From a virus: a stretch of DNA of 59,381 nt. The stretch covers positions 1-59,381 of the IMG/VR virus record IMGVR_UViG_3300006033_000031; one strand, 5' to 3'. Below, in pieces: positions 7,998-16,939 of this stretch. Position 1 is the first letter of the stretch. Every line of letters starts with the position of its first letter. The notes under the pieces are model-generated. The model was not told the origin of the DNA. It did not search any database and saw only the letters and a list, made by a program, of their open reading frames with translations. Both the position numbers and the translations under genes were made by a program.

Positions 7998-10900
7998 ATG
8001 GCCGCTCCACGCTCGCCGATCGCTGAAACCCTCGAACAGCTCGTGTGGGGGCGCCTGTCGACCTTCTGGTCGCGGGACTACAACCCCGACGACAAGGAGC
8101 GCCTCAACGCCGTCTACGAGGGCTGTCTGGAAGCTCTCGACGCCGAGTACACGCGGCTGTTCGAGATCAACAACAGCAAGTCGATCGCTGCGATCAATCC
8201 GCTCACGCAGCGCCGCTGGCTGCGCCTGGACCTGAACCGGCATGCAGAGCTGGCTGCGTTCCTGAAGTTCCTGAGCACCAGCAGCGCCGGTGGCGCGGCC
8301 AGCAGCGACGCCAGCAACGTCCTGTCCTGCGACACAACTGAGAACAACCACGCCCGGCACTGGCACATCTCGTTCCCCTATGTGGTCCCGCAGGGCGACC
8401 CGGTCACGCGTGCCTCGATCGAGCTGCGCTATCGCATCGACCTGCGCCTCGTTCGCATCTACCACATGCGGCGCGACCCGCGCACCGGCATTGCACGTGG
8501 CGTGCTACTGCGCCCTGGCGCAGACTACCAGCTGATGCCATCTGGCACAGGCATCAGGCTGTCTGCGACTGTCCCAGGTGACCAGTACGAGCTGGTCGTC
8601 GGCTTCGATCTCTCGGACCCCATGTACGACGGGCTTCAGCCCATCGTCTCGTACGCAGCCGGCTACGACGTGGCGGCACAGAACGTCATCCGTGTGAACC
8701 CCGAGCTGACGATCGCCAACCTGCCGATCCACGTGCTCGTCGTGAAGAACGTGCGCGACTCCGGTGCCGGCGGGCTGGTGGAGACCAACACGCCGTCGTT
8801 CTCCAGCAAGTACGTCTTCATCCCCTGGACGGGGCTCACGACCGGGCCGATGCACGGCGCCGTGCCTGGAACCGTCGCGCTTCCGAACACCGTCAACATC
8901 GAATCGACGGACGCCGTCTTCGTGTTCGGCCTGATCCGGGGCGAGTTCGTCGAGAACCACAAGCACGTCCTCGCCACGACGCTGCTCAACCCAGGCGCGG
9001 CTCCGCGCATCACGTCGACCCTGTTCCGTGCCGCTGGCAGCACGAGCCGCGTCACGTTCGACACGCCGCTGCGCCCTGGCCTCTTCGGTTCGCTGGCCTA
9101 TCTTGGTCAGCCGTTCGAAGTGCTCGTCGACGGCGAGCTGCTCCCGCGCTCGGACTACCAGTTCGATGCCGATGGCAACCTCAACCTGAAGTTCCCCCTC
9201 ACGTGGACTGCTGATCAGTACCGCAGCGTCGTGGTGCGTAGCACCGACGAATACGACACCCTGCACGGCGGTGCGGCTGATCAGCACATTCACATCGAAT
9301 GCATCCTCCAGAGCGCGAAGCCGCCCGAGTTCTACGAGACCTTCGATGACGGCGGCGACTTCGACGATGAAGCCGGCGGCACCTTCGATGACAAGCGCAC
9401 CCTCAACATCGTCTTCCTCGACGACGTCGGCGCAGACCTCAGCACCCTCGAAGTCTGGGTGAACGGCGTCCGCAAGCTGAGCGACATCGACTACGTGGCG
9501 ACGTTCGATGTCGACACCAAGCGCGTGCGCATCTCGTTCGGCTTCAACATCAAGGACATGACGATCTACGCGGCATACCGCCGCGAGTCGCGCACGTTCG
9601 TCTACGGCCGCTACGCCAAGGGCTTCATCTCCCAGACGCTGAGCGGGCTGCTGACAGACATCGGAGCCCTGAAGGATGCGTTCTCCAGCTCGACAGGCTT
9701 CCAGATCAAGAACATGGGCCGGCTGATCGAGGCCGCCGAGACCGCCGGTGCCGGCGGCAATCCGCTGCTCACCCTGTTCTACGACGAGCGCCAGGAGTTC
9801 TCGGACATCAGCGTCGATTCCAACCGAGTCGCCATCTCGCTCGATGACGCGCGCCTCGTCGAGTCCATCGGCACCAAGCTCGTCGCCATCCCGTTCCTCT
9901 GCGACCGGGTGCTGCGCCCGGCGCTGCGCCTCGAACAGGGCGTCGACTATGACATCGTCGACGGTGAGATCCGCTCGTCGTTCGATCTCACGGCGAAGCG
10001 CTATGAGAGCGACGCCAACCCTGGCGTCTGGTGGTGCCCGATCGTCATCCTCGACGAGCAGATGCTGAAGAAGAACTTCGGTGTCCTGGTCGGTGACGAG
10101 CGCGCAGATTCCAGCGAAGCCTACCGCACCGCGCTGCACGCCAACCTCTCCCTGCGGTTCTCGGGGCCTGTGGTTCGTGATCTGGAGCGGGCAGCCGCTG
10201 TCCTGTATGGCTCGCCAGTCTTCACGCAGGACGGGCGCATCACCAGCATCGACACGCGGACCATCGGCTACGACATCACCGTCGCCAGCGGCACGACGAC
10301 GCAGACTGTACGCGTCGGATCCAACGCCGTGAAGCCGGTGGTCGGCGAGCGCATCCTGCGCTCTCAGAGCCTCGCAGCTGCGGCGCTCTATGACGGCAAG
10401 CTCGGCGGCCTGATCCTGCACAAGCGGGCAACGGTGATCGCGGAGCTTCCGTATGTGAAGGCAGCGGCCGGCGACATCGTTCGTCTGACGACCTTCGACC
10501 CGGCTGATCCGACGCAGACGCCGCTCCCGTTCGTGACGCGGCTGCTGTCCGTTCGCTACGACGCGGACTACCTGCCGGCGCGCACCACGCTGTCGTTCGA
10601 GAATGTGCCGCGCTTCGATGTCACTGTCGAGTCTGAGCTGCGCATCCTGCGCGACGCTGGGCCGCCGTATGCAGCGCTGGACGGCATCGTGGTGTCCGTC
10701 GAGGCCATCAACGAGACGGTGATGAAGACCGCGAACAGCGAATACGTCCTGCCGCCTGGGCGCATGCCAGAGCAGCGTGTCGGCGAGTTCGTAGCACGCG
10801 GTCAGCCGATCCACCAGAGCTTCGCACAGCTGTATGACGACACGCGGCGCCCCAACTGGCACTGGCTGAAGCCGTCGCACTACGCCAAGGACTGGGAGTA

Positions 10901-11789
10901 TGTGCTGAAGGGACTCGGCACGCCAATCACCACTGCGACCGTCGAGGACAAGCGCACCGCTGTGGTGCATCCGCCCGTCGAGAGCGGCGACTACTCGACG
11001 ATCGACCTGGATCCGATCACACCACAGGTGAAGCGCGGCACGCACATCGACGTCTTCGATGATGCCACGCTGGTGACCTTCACGTTCACTGTCGTCGGCC
11101 TGAATGGCACGACGGTCTACGTCACGCCGACGGTGTCGTCCATCATCAACGGTGCAGCGACCGTCCGTTCTGGAACGGAGATCAAGCGCGAGTACTTCGG
11201 TCTCGCTACGCCTCCGAGCAGCTCGCCGGTCGAATCTCCGCTGACCTTCGCGCAGCCGATCCGTTCTCGTGTGCTGCAACTCGCTGACACCTCGCGGTTC
11301 CCAGCGTCTGGCGAGTGCACCGTGCGGCTGCCGAACGGCGGCAGCACCGAGGTGCGCTACAACCGTGTGGCGCGCGGCTTCCTGCTCGACTGCGAGTGGC
11401 CGTCGACGTTCCCGGCCCTCACAGGCCCGCGCCCGGCGCCCGGCATTGAAGGACCCCTCGATCCACAGCTGCCTGAGGGCACCGTGGTTCGTCTCATCTC
11501 AGAGCACCGGCAGACACGACTCAACCCGGCGTTCATCGCGCTCGTCAATCAGCGCGTCACGCAGGATCTGCGCACGTCCGAGAAGCGCATCCAGGTCAGC
11601 GATGCGAACGCCGATGAACTGTATGCATTCTTCAAGAACTCGTCTGCGGTCATGGAGTCAGCAGCCGTGAGCCGGCCACAGGTACTCCGCGATCTGATGG
11701 ACGATGTCGTCCCGCCCGGCTCGACGCTCGTCACCATGAGCAAGCATCGCATCATCGACGTCTACTCTGGCGGAATCGGAGAGAAGTAA
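7998..11789 (+). CDS. Large baseplate/tail protein following J, 1263 aa
   Basis: It begins 2 nt after the J-like gene. The first 75 residues are helical (TLEQLVWGRLSTFWSRDYNP, then DAEYTRLFEINNSKS), after which the protein is long, beta-rich and acidic, with an Asp/Glu/Gly stretch near residues 445-470. In Mu/P2-type gene order the J gene is followed by gene I, which connects the baseplate to fibres, so an enlarged I-like or wedge role is plausible. No catalytic motif is visible. Its final TAA shares one base with the next ATG (TAATG), which suggests translational coupling. Confidence 0.55.
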   Translation: MAAPRSPIAETLEQLVWGRLSTFWSRDYNPDDKERLNAVYEGCLEALDAEYTRLFEINNSKSIAAINPLTQRRWLRLDLNRHAELAAFLKFLSTSSAGGAASSDASNVLSCDTTENNHARHWHISFPYVVPQGDPVTRASIELRYRIDLRLVRIYHMRRDPRTGIARGVLLRPGADYQLMPSGTGIRLSATVPGDQYELVVGFDLSDPMYDGLQPIVSYAAGYDVAAQNVIRVNPELTIANLPIHVLVVKNVRDSGAGGLVETNTPSFSSKYVFIPWTGLTTGPMHGAVPGTVALPNTVNIESTDAVFVFGLIRGEFVENHKHVLATTLLNPGAAPRITSTLFRAAGSTSRVTFDTPLRPGLFGSLAYLGQPFEVLVDGELLPRSDYQFDADGNLNLKFPLTWTADQYRSVVVRSTDEYDTLHGGAADQHIHIECILQSAKPPEFYETFDDGGDFDDEAGGTFDDKRTLNIVFLDDVGADLSTLEVWVNGVRKLSDIDYVATFDVDTKRVRISFGFNIKDMTIYAAYRRESRTFVYGRYAKGFISQTLSGLLTDIGALKDAFSSSTGFQIKNMGRLIEAAETAGAGGNPLLTLFYDERQEFSDISVDSNRVAISLDDARLVESIGTKLVAIPFLCDRVLRPALRLEQGVDYDIVDGEIRSSFDLTAKRYESDANPGVWWCPIVILDEQMLKKNFGVLVGDERADSSEAYRTALHANLSLRFSGPVVRDLERAAAVLYGSPVFTQDGRITSIDTRTIGYDITVASGTTTQTVRVGSNAVKPVVGERILRSQSLAAAALYDGKLGGLILHKRATVIAELPYVKAAAGDIVRLTTFDPADPTQTPLPFVTRLLSVRYDADYLPARTTLSFENVPRFDVTVESELRILRDAGPPYAALDGIVVSVEAINETVMKTANSEYVLPPGRMPEQRVGEFVARGQPIHQSFAQLYDDTRRPNWHWLKPSHYAKDWEYVLKGLGTPITTATVEDKRTAVVHPPVESGDYSTIDLDPITPQVKRGTHIDVFDDATLVTFTFTVVGLNGTTVYVTPTVSSIINGAATVRSGTEIKREYFGLATPPSSSPVESPLTFAQPIRSRVLQLADTSRFPASGECTVRLPNGGSTEVRYNRVARGFLLDCEWPSTFPALTGPRPAPGIEGPLDPQLPEGTVVRLISEHRQTRLNPAFIALVNQRVTQDLRTSEKRIQVSDANADELYAFFKNSSAVMESAAVSRPQVLRDLMDDVVPPGSTLVTMSKHRIIDVYSGGIGEK

Positions 11790-12115
11790 TGCGAATCGCG
11801 ACAGATGTCATTCGCATCTTCCGCATCATGAACGTCGGCGTTCAGCCTGCGCCTGATGCCAACGGCGACATCTACGTGGACGTCGGGCCCTTCAGCCTGA
11901 CTGCTGTCGTCGATGACCCGGAGAACGCGACGCCACACACCTTCCTGTGGGAACAGACCCCTGTCGTCGTTCCTGGTTCCAGCTTCGGGTCGCCGACGCA
12001 GCAGTCGACCACATTCGGCCCGCTCGTCTCCGGCACCATCTACCACCTGTCAATCACCGTCACCTCAGCGCGCCTCCAGACCAAGAACCTCAGGTTCCGC
12101 GTCCTTGTCCGCTGA
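11789..12115 (+). CDS. Small beta-sandwich virion protein, 108 aa
   Basis: It starts at ATG 11789, overlapping the previous stop by one base. The 108 residues form a PKD/Ig-like pattern: short strands around HTFLWEQTPVVVPGSSFGSP and TTFGPLVSGTIYHLSITVTS, ending in a strand and RVLVR. It is probably a small accessory domain of the baseplate or tail. Its last codons overlap the promoter candidate that starts the fibre/radical-SAM unit, so it likely ends the baseplate transcription unit. There are no catalytic residues. Confidence 0.6.
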   Translation: MRIATDVIRIFRIMNVGVQPAPDANGDIYVDVGPFSLTAVVDDPENATPHTFLWEQTPVVVPGSSFGSPTQQSTTFGPLVSGTIYHLSITVTSARLQTKNLRFRVLVR

Positions 12116-12132
12116 CGCGTAGACCGTACCCT
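12105..12132 (+). promoter_or_regulatory. Promoter TTGTCC-N16-TACCCT for the fibre/radical-SAM unit
   Basis: TTGTCC (12105-12110) and TACCCT (12127-12132) have the same sequence and 16-bp spacing as the promoter candidate at 2574-2601. Transcription would start near 12139, just before a CGGAG ribosome site and GTG 12148. Confidence 0.5.
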
Positions 12133-12147
12133 TCTGTCGGAGTAACC

Positions 12148-12612
12148 GTGCACGACGTCACCCCTCTCGGTTTCCGTGGCCACGTGCGTCAGATCAGCTC
12201 GATTCACGGGCTGATTCGCGACAAGCACAACCTTGTCGTGGACGCCTGTGTCGAGCTGGTCGCCCAGGCACTGCTGGGCCGAGACCAGATCGACGCCGTG
12301 CTCTTCGGCTACAGCGGCGGCGTCATCGCCACGCCTGGGCTCCGCACGATCTACAACCCCATCTACCGCGCGCCGGTGGGTGTGAACTCCGCGTCACCGC
12401 CCTTCATCAGCAAGGATGAGCTGGGCTACAAGTCGATCATCACCTGGACCGGCGTCTACGTGAACCCAGGCCCGAGCAACGTGTCGTACGACATGCTCGG
12501 CCTGCTCTCGCAGAACGATCGCCTGTTCGCGGCCACATCCATCGACACCGTCACGGTGGCGCCCAACGAGAGCATCGCCGTTGAGTGGACCATCGTGACC
12601 CGAGGACGCTAA
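12148..12612 (+). CDS. Small virion protein upstream of the Cys-Thr fibre, 154 aa
   Basis: I choose GTG 12148, which has CGGAG 5 nt upstream and lies directly behind the promoter candidate; the frame is open further upstream only through the previous gene. The 154-residue product begins with a helix (DKHNLVVDACVELVAQALLG), carries a Gly-rich turn and continues as beta sequence ending WTIVTRGR. It resembles phage proteins that sit at the fibre/baseplate junction, but I do not recognise the family. It ends 2 nt before the fibre gene, so the two are co-translated and it could be a fibre adaptor. Confidence 0.55.
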   Translation: MHDVTPLGFRGHVRQISSIHGLIRDKHNLVVDACVELVAQALLGRDQIDAVLFGYSGGVIATPGLRTIYNPIYRAPVGVNSASPPFISKDELGYKSIITWTGVYVNPGPSNVSYDMLGLLSQNDRLFAATSIDTVTVAPNESIAVEWTIVTRGR

Positions 12613-12614
12613 TC

Positions 12615-15524
12615 ATGGCTGACATCATCAAGAATGTTCTGAGCTACGGCGAGCAGCGGCGCACGCTGTTCCTGAACGCGCACAACAAGGACGACTACGG
12701 TCGTCACCGCGCACACGTCCTCTACGGCCTCGATCTGCTGGGGACTGGCCACAAGGTGCAGATCTCGCCCGGAGCGGTCTACACCGCGCAGGGCCAGCGT
12801 CTCTTCTTCGAGGTCACTGATCGCGAGATCGACATCGGCCCCAACGGCATCGACGCGTTCAACACCAGCCGCTTCCCCGACTATCCGATCTGCGTCCTGC
12901 TCTACCTGAACTACCAGTTCCAGGTGCCCCGCGTCGCGTCGCCGATCGACACCGCGACCAGTGGCCCGACCAAGGCCGATCTGCGTGCCCGCATCGTGCC
13001 CTACGACAAGGCAACCTGTGCGCCGGCCTACAACCTGCTGCCGCACGACCCCGTCAACCTCGACGAGCTTCAGCCCAACACCTACCCGCATCTGAGCAAT
13101 GCGCTGAAGCCCAGCATCGACCATCTGCCGTCGCAGAACCCTGCGCTGGAGTCGATTCAGTTCGGTGAGATCCCGCTCGGCTACGTGCTGATCGGTGCTG
13201 ATCCGGTCAGCAATCTGCCGGCAACCAGCCTCGACAGCGCAGGCGTCAGCCTCGTCACCTACAAGAACGTCTTCGACGCAATCAGCGATCTCGTCGGCCA
13301 GGACGTTCTGCTGCCGGTACAGGCGACGCGTGTCGTCGCTGGCCTCGTCCAAGCCTATGGCTCGGCGCTTCAGCAGGGCTACTCGGATCGCCTCGTCGGC
13401 TCTGGCGCTACGTCGCCGCAGCTGCTCAACCCGCAGTTCGGCACGCCCGAGCCCGGCCCATCTGGCACGCGTGAGGACTCGCCGCACACCCTGTACCGTG
13501 AGGCATCGTTCCTGAAGGACGGCGAGCCCGTGCTCGAAGCCATGCGGCGCATGGACGTCGTACTGCGTCAGTGGATGAACCGCACCGGCGCCCAGGATCT
13601 GGTCGCGATCACCAAGGACGGTGCTGGCAACCTCATCCCCGTCGACTCACCGCTCGACGTCATCCTGCGCAAGCTCGATGGCTCGCTCGACGCAGCGGTC
13701 CCTGGCCCGGCCGCCGGCAACGCCAACGCCGTGCTCTACGACAACGGCATCCCTGCTGACGCTGCCAACCCCGACAATCACGTGCTCAAGAGCGGCATCC
13801 TGCCGCATGTCGAGAACACGGTGATGGGCAAGCTCGGCACGGCGGAGGGCGACAGCCACGAGAAGGCCATCGCTGCGCTCGACATCGGGCTCTTCACGGT
13901 GCTCGACAAGATCCTCGGCGAGGTCGTCCCGCGTGATCAGCTCCGCGACGTCTCTGGTGCGCTGTTCACGCCGGTCAACATGGACGAGCGCCCCGAAGGC
14001 CGTCCAGACAGCGCGCTGCCCGTTGTCGGTGGCGGCATGTCGCTGCACTACGTCACCACGCAGAAGTACCGCGCGCTCTTCAACGAGATCTACCGCCGGT
14101 CGCTCAGCGCACCCGGCTCGAACCTCATCGCCAACAACGGCTTCTGGGCCGGCGAGCCGCTGACCGGCACCCCGGCTCCGATGCCGCCGCTGTGGACGCT
14201 GTCGGCCGGTGCCAACTGGAGCCGCGCTCTGGTGAACGTCGGAACTGGCGCGATCAACATCTGGACGGCGACGTTCTCACTCGAAGCTGGCGGCTTCCTG
14301 CGCCAGTCGATCGTCACTGAAGACGTGGTCGGCGAGACCATCCGGTCCTCGCGCTACCTCTCGGCGTCCATCAACATCCAGAACGCCGGAGCCACTGACA
14401 TCGTCGTCGAGGTCATCCTCTACTCGGACGATGCGCAGACTGTTCCGGTCGGTTCGATGGCCATCACGGTGCCCGCTGGCCAGCCCATGCGCCTCTACAC
14501 GGCGACTGGTGAGGTCGCGCCGGCCCTGACCATCCGCAACGTGCGGTTCCAGATCCGCGCGGCCGGGCTGAGCGATCTCTGCACCTTCGTGATCGCTGGC
14601 TGCTCGCTGAACACGGGCATGCCGAACTCGATGCCCGGCATCGACACCAAGCAGACCGACTTCGAGTCGCGCTACGACAACTACCACAACCAGCGGCAGG
14701 GCGACCACTGGATGGGCGGCAAGGCCCTGCGCAATGTGGCTGACCTGCCGGCGACGACCGACACGGCGATGGACGATGTCGCCACCGACGCGCCGCATGG
14801 CGCCGGCACTGGCCTGCGTGCGATGAACGCGAAGGACATCAACAACACGATGATGCGCCGCGACGGAGCCAAGGAAGCGACCGGCGACTGGGGGATGGGC
14901 CAGCACAAGATCGGCAACACGGCGTTCGCTGGTGGTGTCGCGGCGCCAGACGCAGCCGAGCTGACGGATCTGCTGCTCAGCGGCGCTCGCAAGCGCGACT
15001 ACATCAACGCTGGCGACATCAACGAGGCGATGCTGCGCCGCGATGGTGCCAAGCCGACGACCGGGATGATCACGTTCGGCACCGGCAGCGGCGGTCTCGA
15101 TGCTAACGGCGAGGTCATCAAGAACGTCCCGGCTCCGGCCTATCCGTACTCGCCGGAAGCGCTCACTGCTGCGACGCCCTGGAGCTTCGTGAAGTCGAAG
15201 CTCCTGGCGCCGATCAACTTCCAGGCACCGCCGAACGACACGGTCCCGCTGCCCAACCGTGCTGACGGTTCGTCGAACTACCCCGACCATGCGCACCCGA
15301 GCACCTACGTCTATCCTGGCGTCGAGTACAAGGCCGGCGGCAAGATCATCGGGCAGGCGCTCAAGATGATCGACGATGGCGGCAACACGTGGTATGTCCC
15401 TGGTTCGAACGCATCGCCGAACTACTGCAACTGCACCTGCACCTGCACGTGCACCTGCACCTGCACGTGCACCTGCACCTGCACGTGCAACGGTGACTAC
15501 GACTGTGGCTCATGCATGAACTGA
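12615..15524 (+). CDS. Tail fibre with C-terminal CNC(TC)9 cysteine tract, 969 aa
   Basis: ATG 12615 has CGAGGA 8 nt upstream. Residues 1-90 look like a fibre attachment domain (SYGEQRRTLFLNAHNKDDYG). The middle contains helical linkers and a jelly-roll-like region around 495-690. Two fibre repeats with RRDGAK lie near residues 745 and 805, typical of trimeric tail fibres. The tail is extraordinary: from residue 938 it reads C-N-C, then Thr-Cys nine times (941-958), then NGDYDCGSCMN, giving 13 cysteines in the last 32 residues. The three downstream genes with cysteine-dependent radical SAM/SPASM motifs overlap or adjoin it in one unit. I infer that the tract is a substrate for those enzymes and forms the distal fibre tip. 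Alternatives are a disulfide or metal-binding tip. Confidence 0.8.
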   Translation: MADIIKNVLSYGEQRRTLFLNAHNKDDYGRHRAHVLYGLDLLGTGHKVQISPGAVYTAQGQRLFFEVTDREIDIGPNGIDAFNTSRFPDYPICVLLYLNYQFQVPRVASPIDTATSGPTKADLRARIVPYDKATCAPAYNLLPHDPVNLDELQPNTYPHLSNALKPSIDHLPSQNPALESIQFGEIPLGYVLIGADPVSNLPATSLDSAGVSLVTYKNVFDAISDLVGQDVLLPVQATRVVAGLVQAYGSALQQGYSDRLVGSGATSPQLLNPQFGTPEPGPSGTREDSPHTLYREASFLKDGEPVLEAMRRMDVVLRQWMNRTGAQDLVAITKDGAGNLIPVDSPLDVILRKLDGSLDAAVPGPAAGNANAVLYDNGIPADAANPDNHVLKSGILPHVENTVMGKLGTAEGDSHEKAIAALDIGLFTVLDKILGEVVPRDQLRDVSGALFTPVNMDERPEGRPDSALPVVGGGMSLHYVTTQKYRALFNEIYRRSLSAPGSNLIANNGFWAGEPLTGTPAPMPPLWTLSAGANWSRALVNVGTGAINIWTATFSLEAGGFLRQSIVTEDVVGETIRSSRYLSASINIQNAGATDIVVEVILYSDDAQTVPVGSMAITVPAGQPMRLYTATGEVAPALTIRNVRFQIRAAGLSDLCTFVIAGCSLNTGMPNSMPGIDTKQTDFESRYDNYHNQRQGDHWMGGKALRNVADLPATTDTAMDDVATDAPHGAGTGLRAMNAKDINNTMMRRDGAKEATGDWGMGQHKIGNTAFAGGVAAPDAAELTDLLLSGARKRDYINAGDINEAMLRRDGAKPTTGMITFGTGSGGLDANGEVIKNVPAPAYPYSPEALTAATPWSFVKSKLLAPINFQAPPNDTVPLPNRADGSSNYPDHAHPSTYVYPGVEYKAGGKIIGQALKMIDDGGNTWYVPGSNASPNYCNCTCTCTCTCTCTCTCTCTCNGDYDCGSCMN
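15435..15488 (+). repeat. Three perfect 18-bp repeats encoding (Thr-Cys)9
   Basis: The unit ACCTGCACCTGCACGTGC occurs three times in a row without a mismatch. Codon choice is part of the repeat (ACC, ACC, ACG for Thr; always TGC for Cys). A gain or loss of one unit would change the tract by three Thr-Cys pairs without shifting the frame. Confidence 0.95.
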
Positions 15525-16939
15525 TGCGATCCCCAGGCGCGGACCTCGTCTTCTCAGGCGAGGCCCCGTGGGGCTACGATCCGGCGACGCACACCCTGCG
15601 CTCGCCGAAGCATCGTGCCGCCAGACCGAGCCCGCAGCTCCAAGACGCGATCACCCGGTATCTGGCCGGCGTGAAACTGCTTGTCGAGTTGGACATGGCG
15701 ACCAAACCACCGGCCGCCATCACCATCGAGCACGACAAGCGCTGCCAGCTCGGCTGCTCATTCTGCTACGCTGGATCAAACAAGGTCACGACCTCGCCGC
15801 GTCTCGACCCCAAGCGGGTCTGGCAGTTCGTCGAGCGCTACCAGACGCGCGACGTTCATGTGTACGGTGGAGACCCGTTCTTCGACGTCAGCTACATGAC
15901 CGAGCTGCTCGAAGGGATCGCACACCGCGTCGGCGGTATCCGCAAGCTGCACATCTCAACGAATGCGCTTGGACTCCGCCCCGATGTTCTGCTCCAGCTG
16001 CGCTCGATCAGCGAGAAGCTCGACCTCCAGGTGTCGTGCGAGCCTGAGTTCTTCGGTCTTCGGAATACCAAGGGCGGCGTGCACCAGAATGGCCCGCTCG
16101 CTGAACGCATCGCTGCGCTGCCCGTCGACTATGCGCTGAAGTTCTCCACGGTCCTCGCCCCTTCAGCGGGCGTGACGAATCAGACGTTCATCGACGGGCT
16201 CATGGCCTACGACACCTTGGCAGCTGGGCGTCCGTTCAGCATCGTGTGGATGATGGAGACCGAGAACAAGAATGCACAGATGCCGCCGTGGGTCATCCGG
16301 TGGATCGCTGAGAACTGGATGATCCACGCAGAGAATGCGATCCCGACGAAGTTCCAGAATGCAATGCTCGGCAGCGCATACATGCGCTACGTGAAAGGCT
16401 GGTCGAACTCGCAGATCCACGATGCCCTGATGGGCAACCTCATGGGGTGCGGCTCCGGCACTGGAAACTTTGCATTTGCCAGCGATGGCCATGTCTACAC
16501 GTGCCACGAGAAGGCAGCTGCCGGTGTCGAGACGTTCCGCGTCGGTACGAAGAACGCTTGGGAGCGTTGGAAAGCCAGCCGCCAGTTCTTCACGCCCGAC
16601 TACGTGCGTCCTGAGTGCCGCGCGTGCCCAGCAAAGTTCGGCTGTCAGCTCTGCTCTGTGAAAGCCTCGAACACCACGTGTTCGTTTGAGCAGGAGCGCT
16701 TCGCCCTCGGCGTCCATCTCCTGTATCTGCTCGACAACGGCAGCTACATGGCTCTGGCTGACAAGCTGGAGGATCGCTACTACCGGATTCTGGAGCAGCG
16801 CGAGGACATCTACCGCATCGTGCGTTCGCCCTACTGGGATCGACTCTTGTCAAGCACAGAAACTGTTGACGATGTGCAGTGGTGCTATTCGGCGGCGTTC
16901 GGTCGCCCCATGAAACCCCTCCTGGAAGTCACGCTGTGA
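15512..16939 (+). CDS. Radical SAM/SPASM enzyme 1, 475 aa
   Basis: The radical SAM cluster motif CQLGCSFC supplies C78, C82 and C85, followed by a GGDP motif (119-122) and STNALGL. A carboxy-terminal SPASM region is visible: C313, G326-x4-C331, then C369-x2-C372-x5-C378-x2-C381 and C390, enough for auxiliary iron-sulfur clusters. SPASM enzymes include those that make sactionine and other peptide cross-links and formylglycine. Start 15512 overlaps the fibre gene by 13 nt. ATG 15524, sharing one base with the fibre stop (TGATG), is an equally plausible start and neither has a clear ribosome site, so translation is probably coupled to the fibre. I infer that it modifies the fibre's Cys-Thr tail. 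It is not QueE or NrdG, which lack SPASM. Confidence 0.85.
   Translation: MHELMRSPGADLVFSGEAPWGYDPATHTLRSPKHRAARPSPQLQDAITRYLAGVKLLVELDMATKPPAAITIEHDKRCQLGCSFCYAGSNKVTTSPRLDPKRVWQFVERYQTRDVHVYGGDPFFDVSYMTELLEGIAHRVGGIRKLHISTNALGLRPDVLLQLRSISEKLDLQVSCEPEFFGLRNTKGGVHQNGPLAERIAALPVDYALKFSTVLAPSAGVTNQTFIDGLMAYDTLAAGRPFSIVWMMETENKNAQMPPWVIRWIAENWMIHAENAIPTKFQNAMLGSAYMRYVKGWSNSQIHDALMGNLMGCGSGTGNFAFASDGHVYTCHEKAAAGVETFRVGTKNAWERWKASRQFFTPDYVRPECRACPAKFGCQLCSVKASNTTCSFEQERFALGVHLLYLLDNGSYMALADKLEDRYYRILEQREDIYRIVRSPYWDRLLSSTETVDDVQWCYSAAFGRPMKPLLEVTL

Noticed and set aside
15435-15488. Thr-Cys tract as an insect-type antifreeze repeat (TCT motif) or metallothionein
   Set aside because: Insect antifreeze repeats are 12-13 residues long with only one TCT each, and metallothioneins are free small proteins. 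The neighbouring radical SAM genes favour modification, although metal binding at the tip stays possible.
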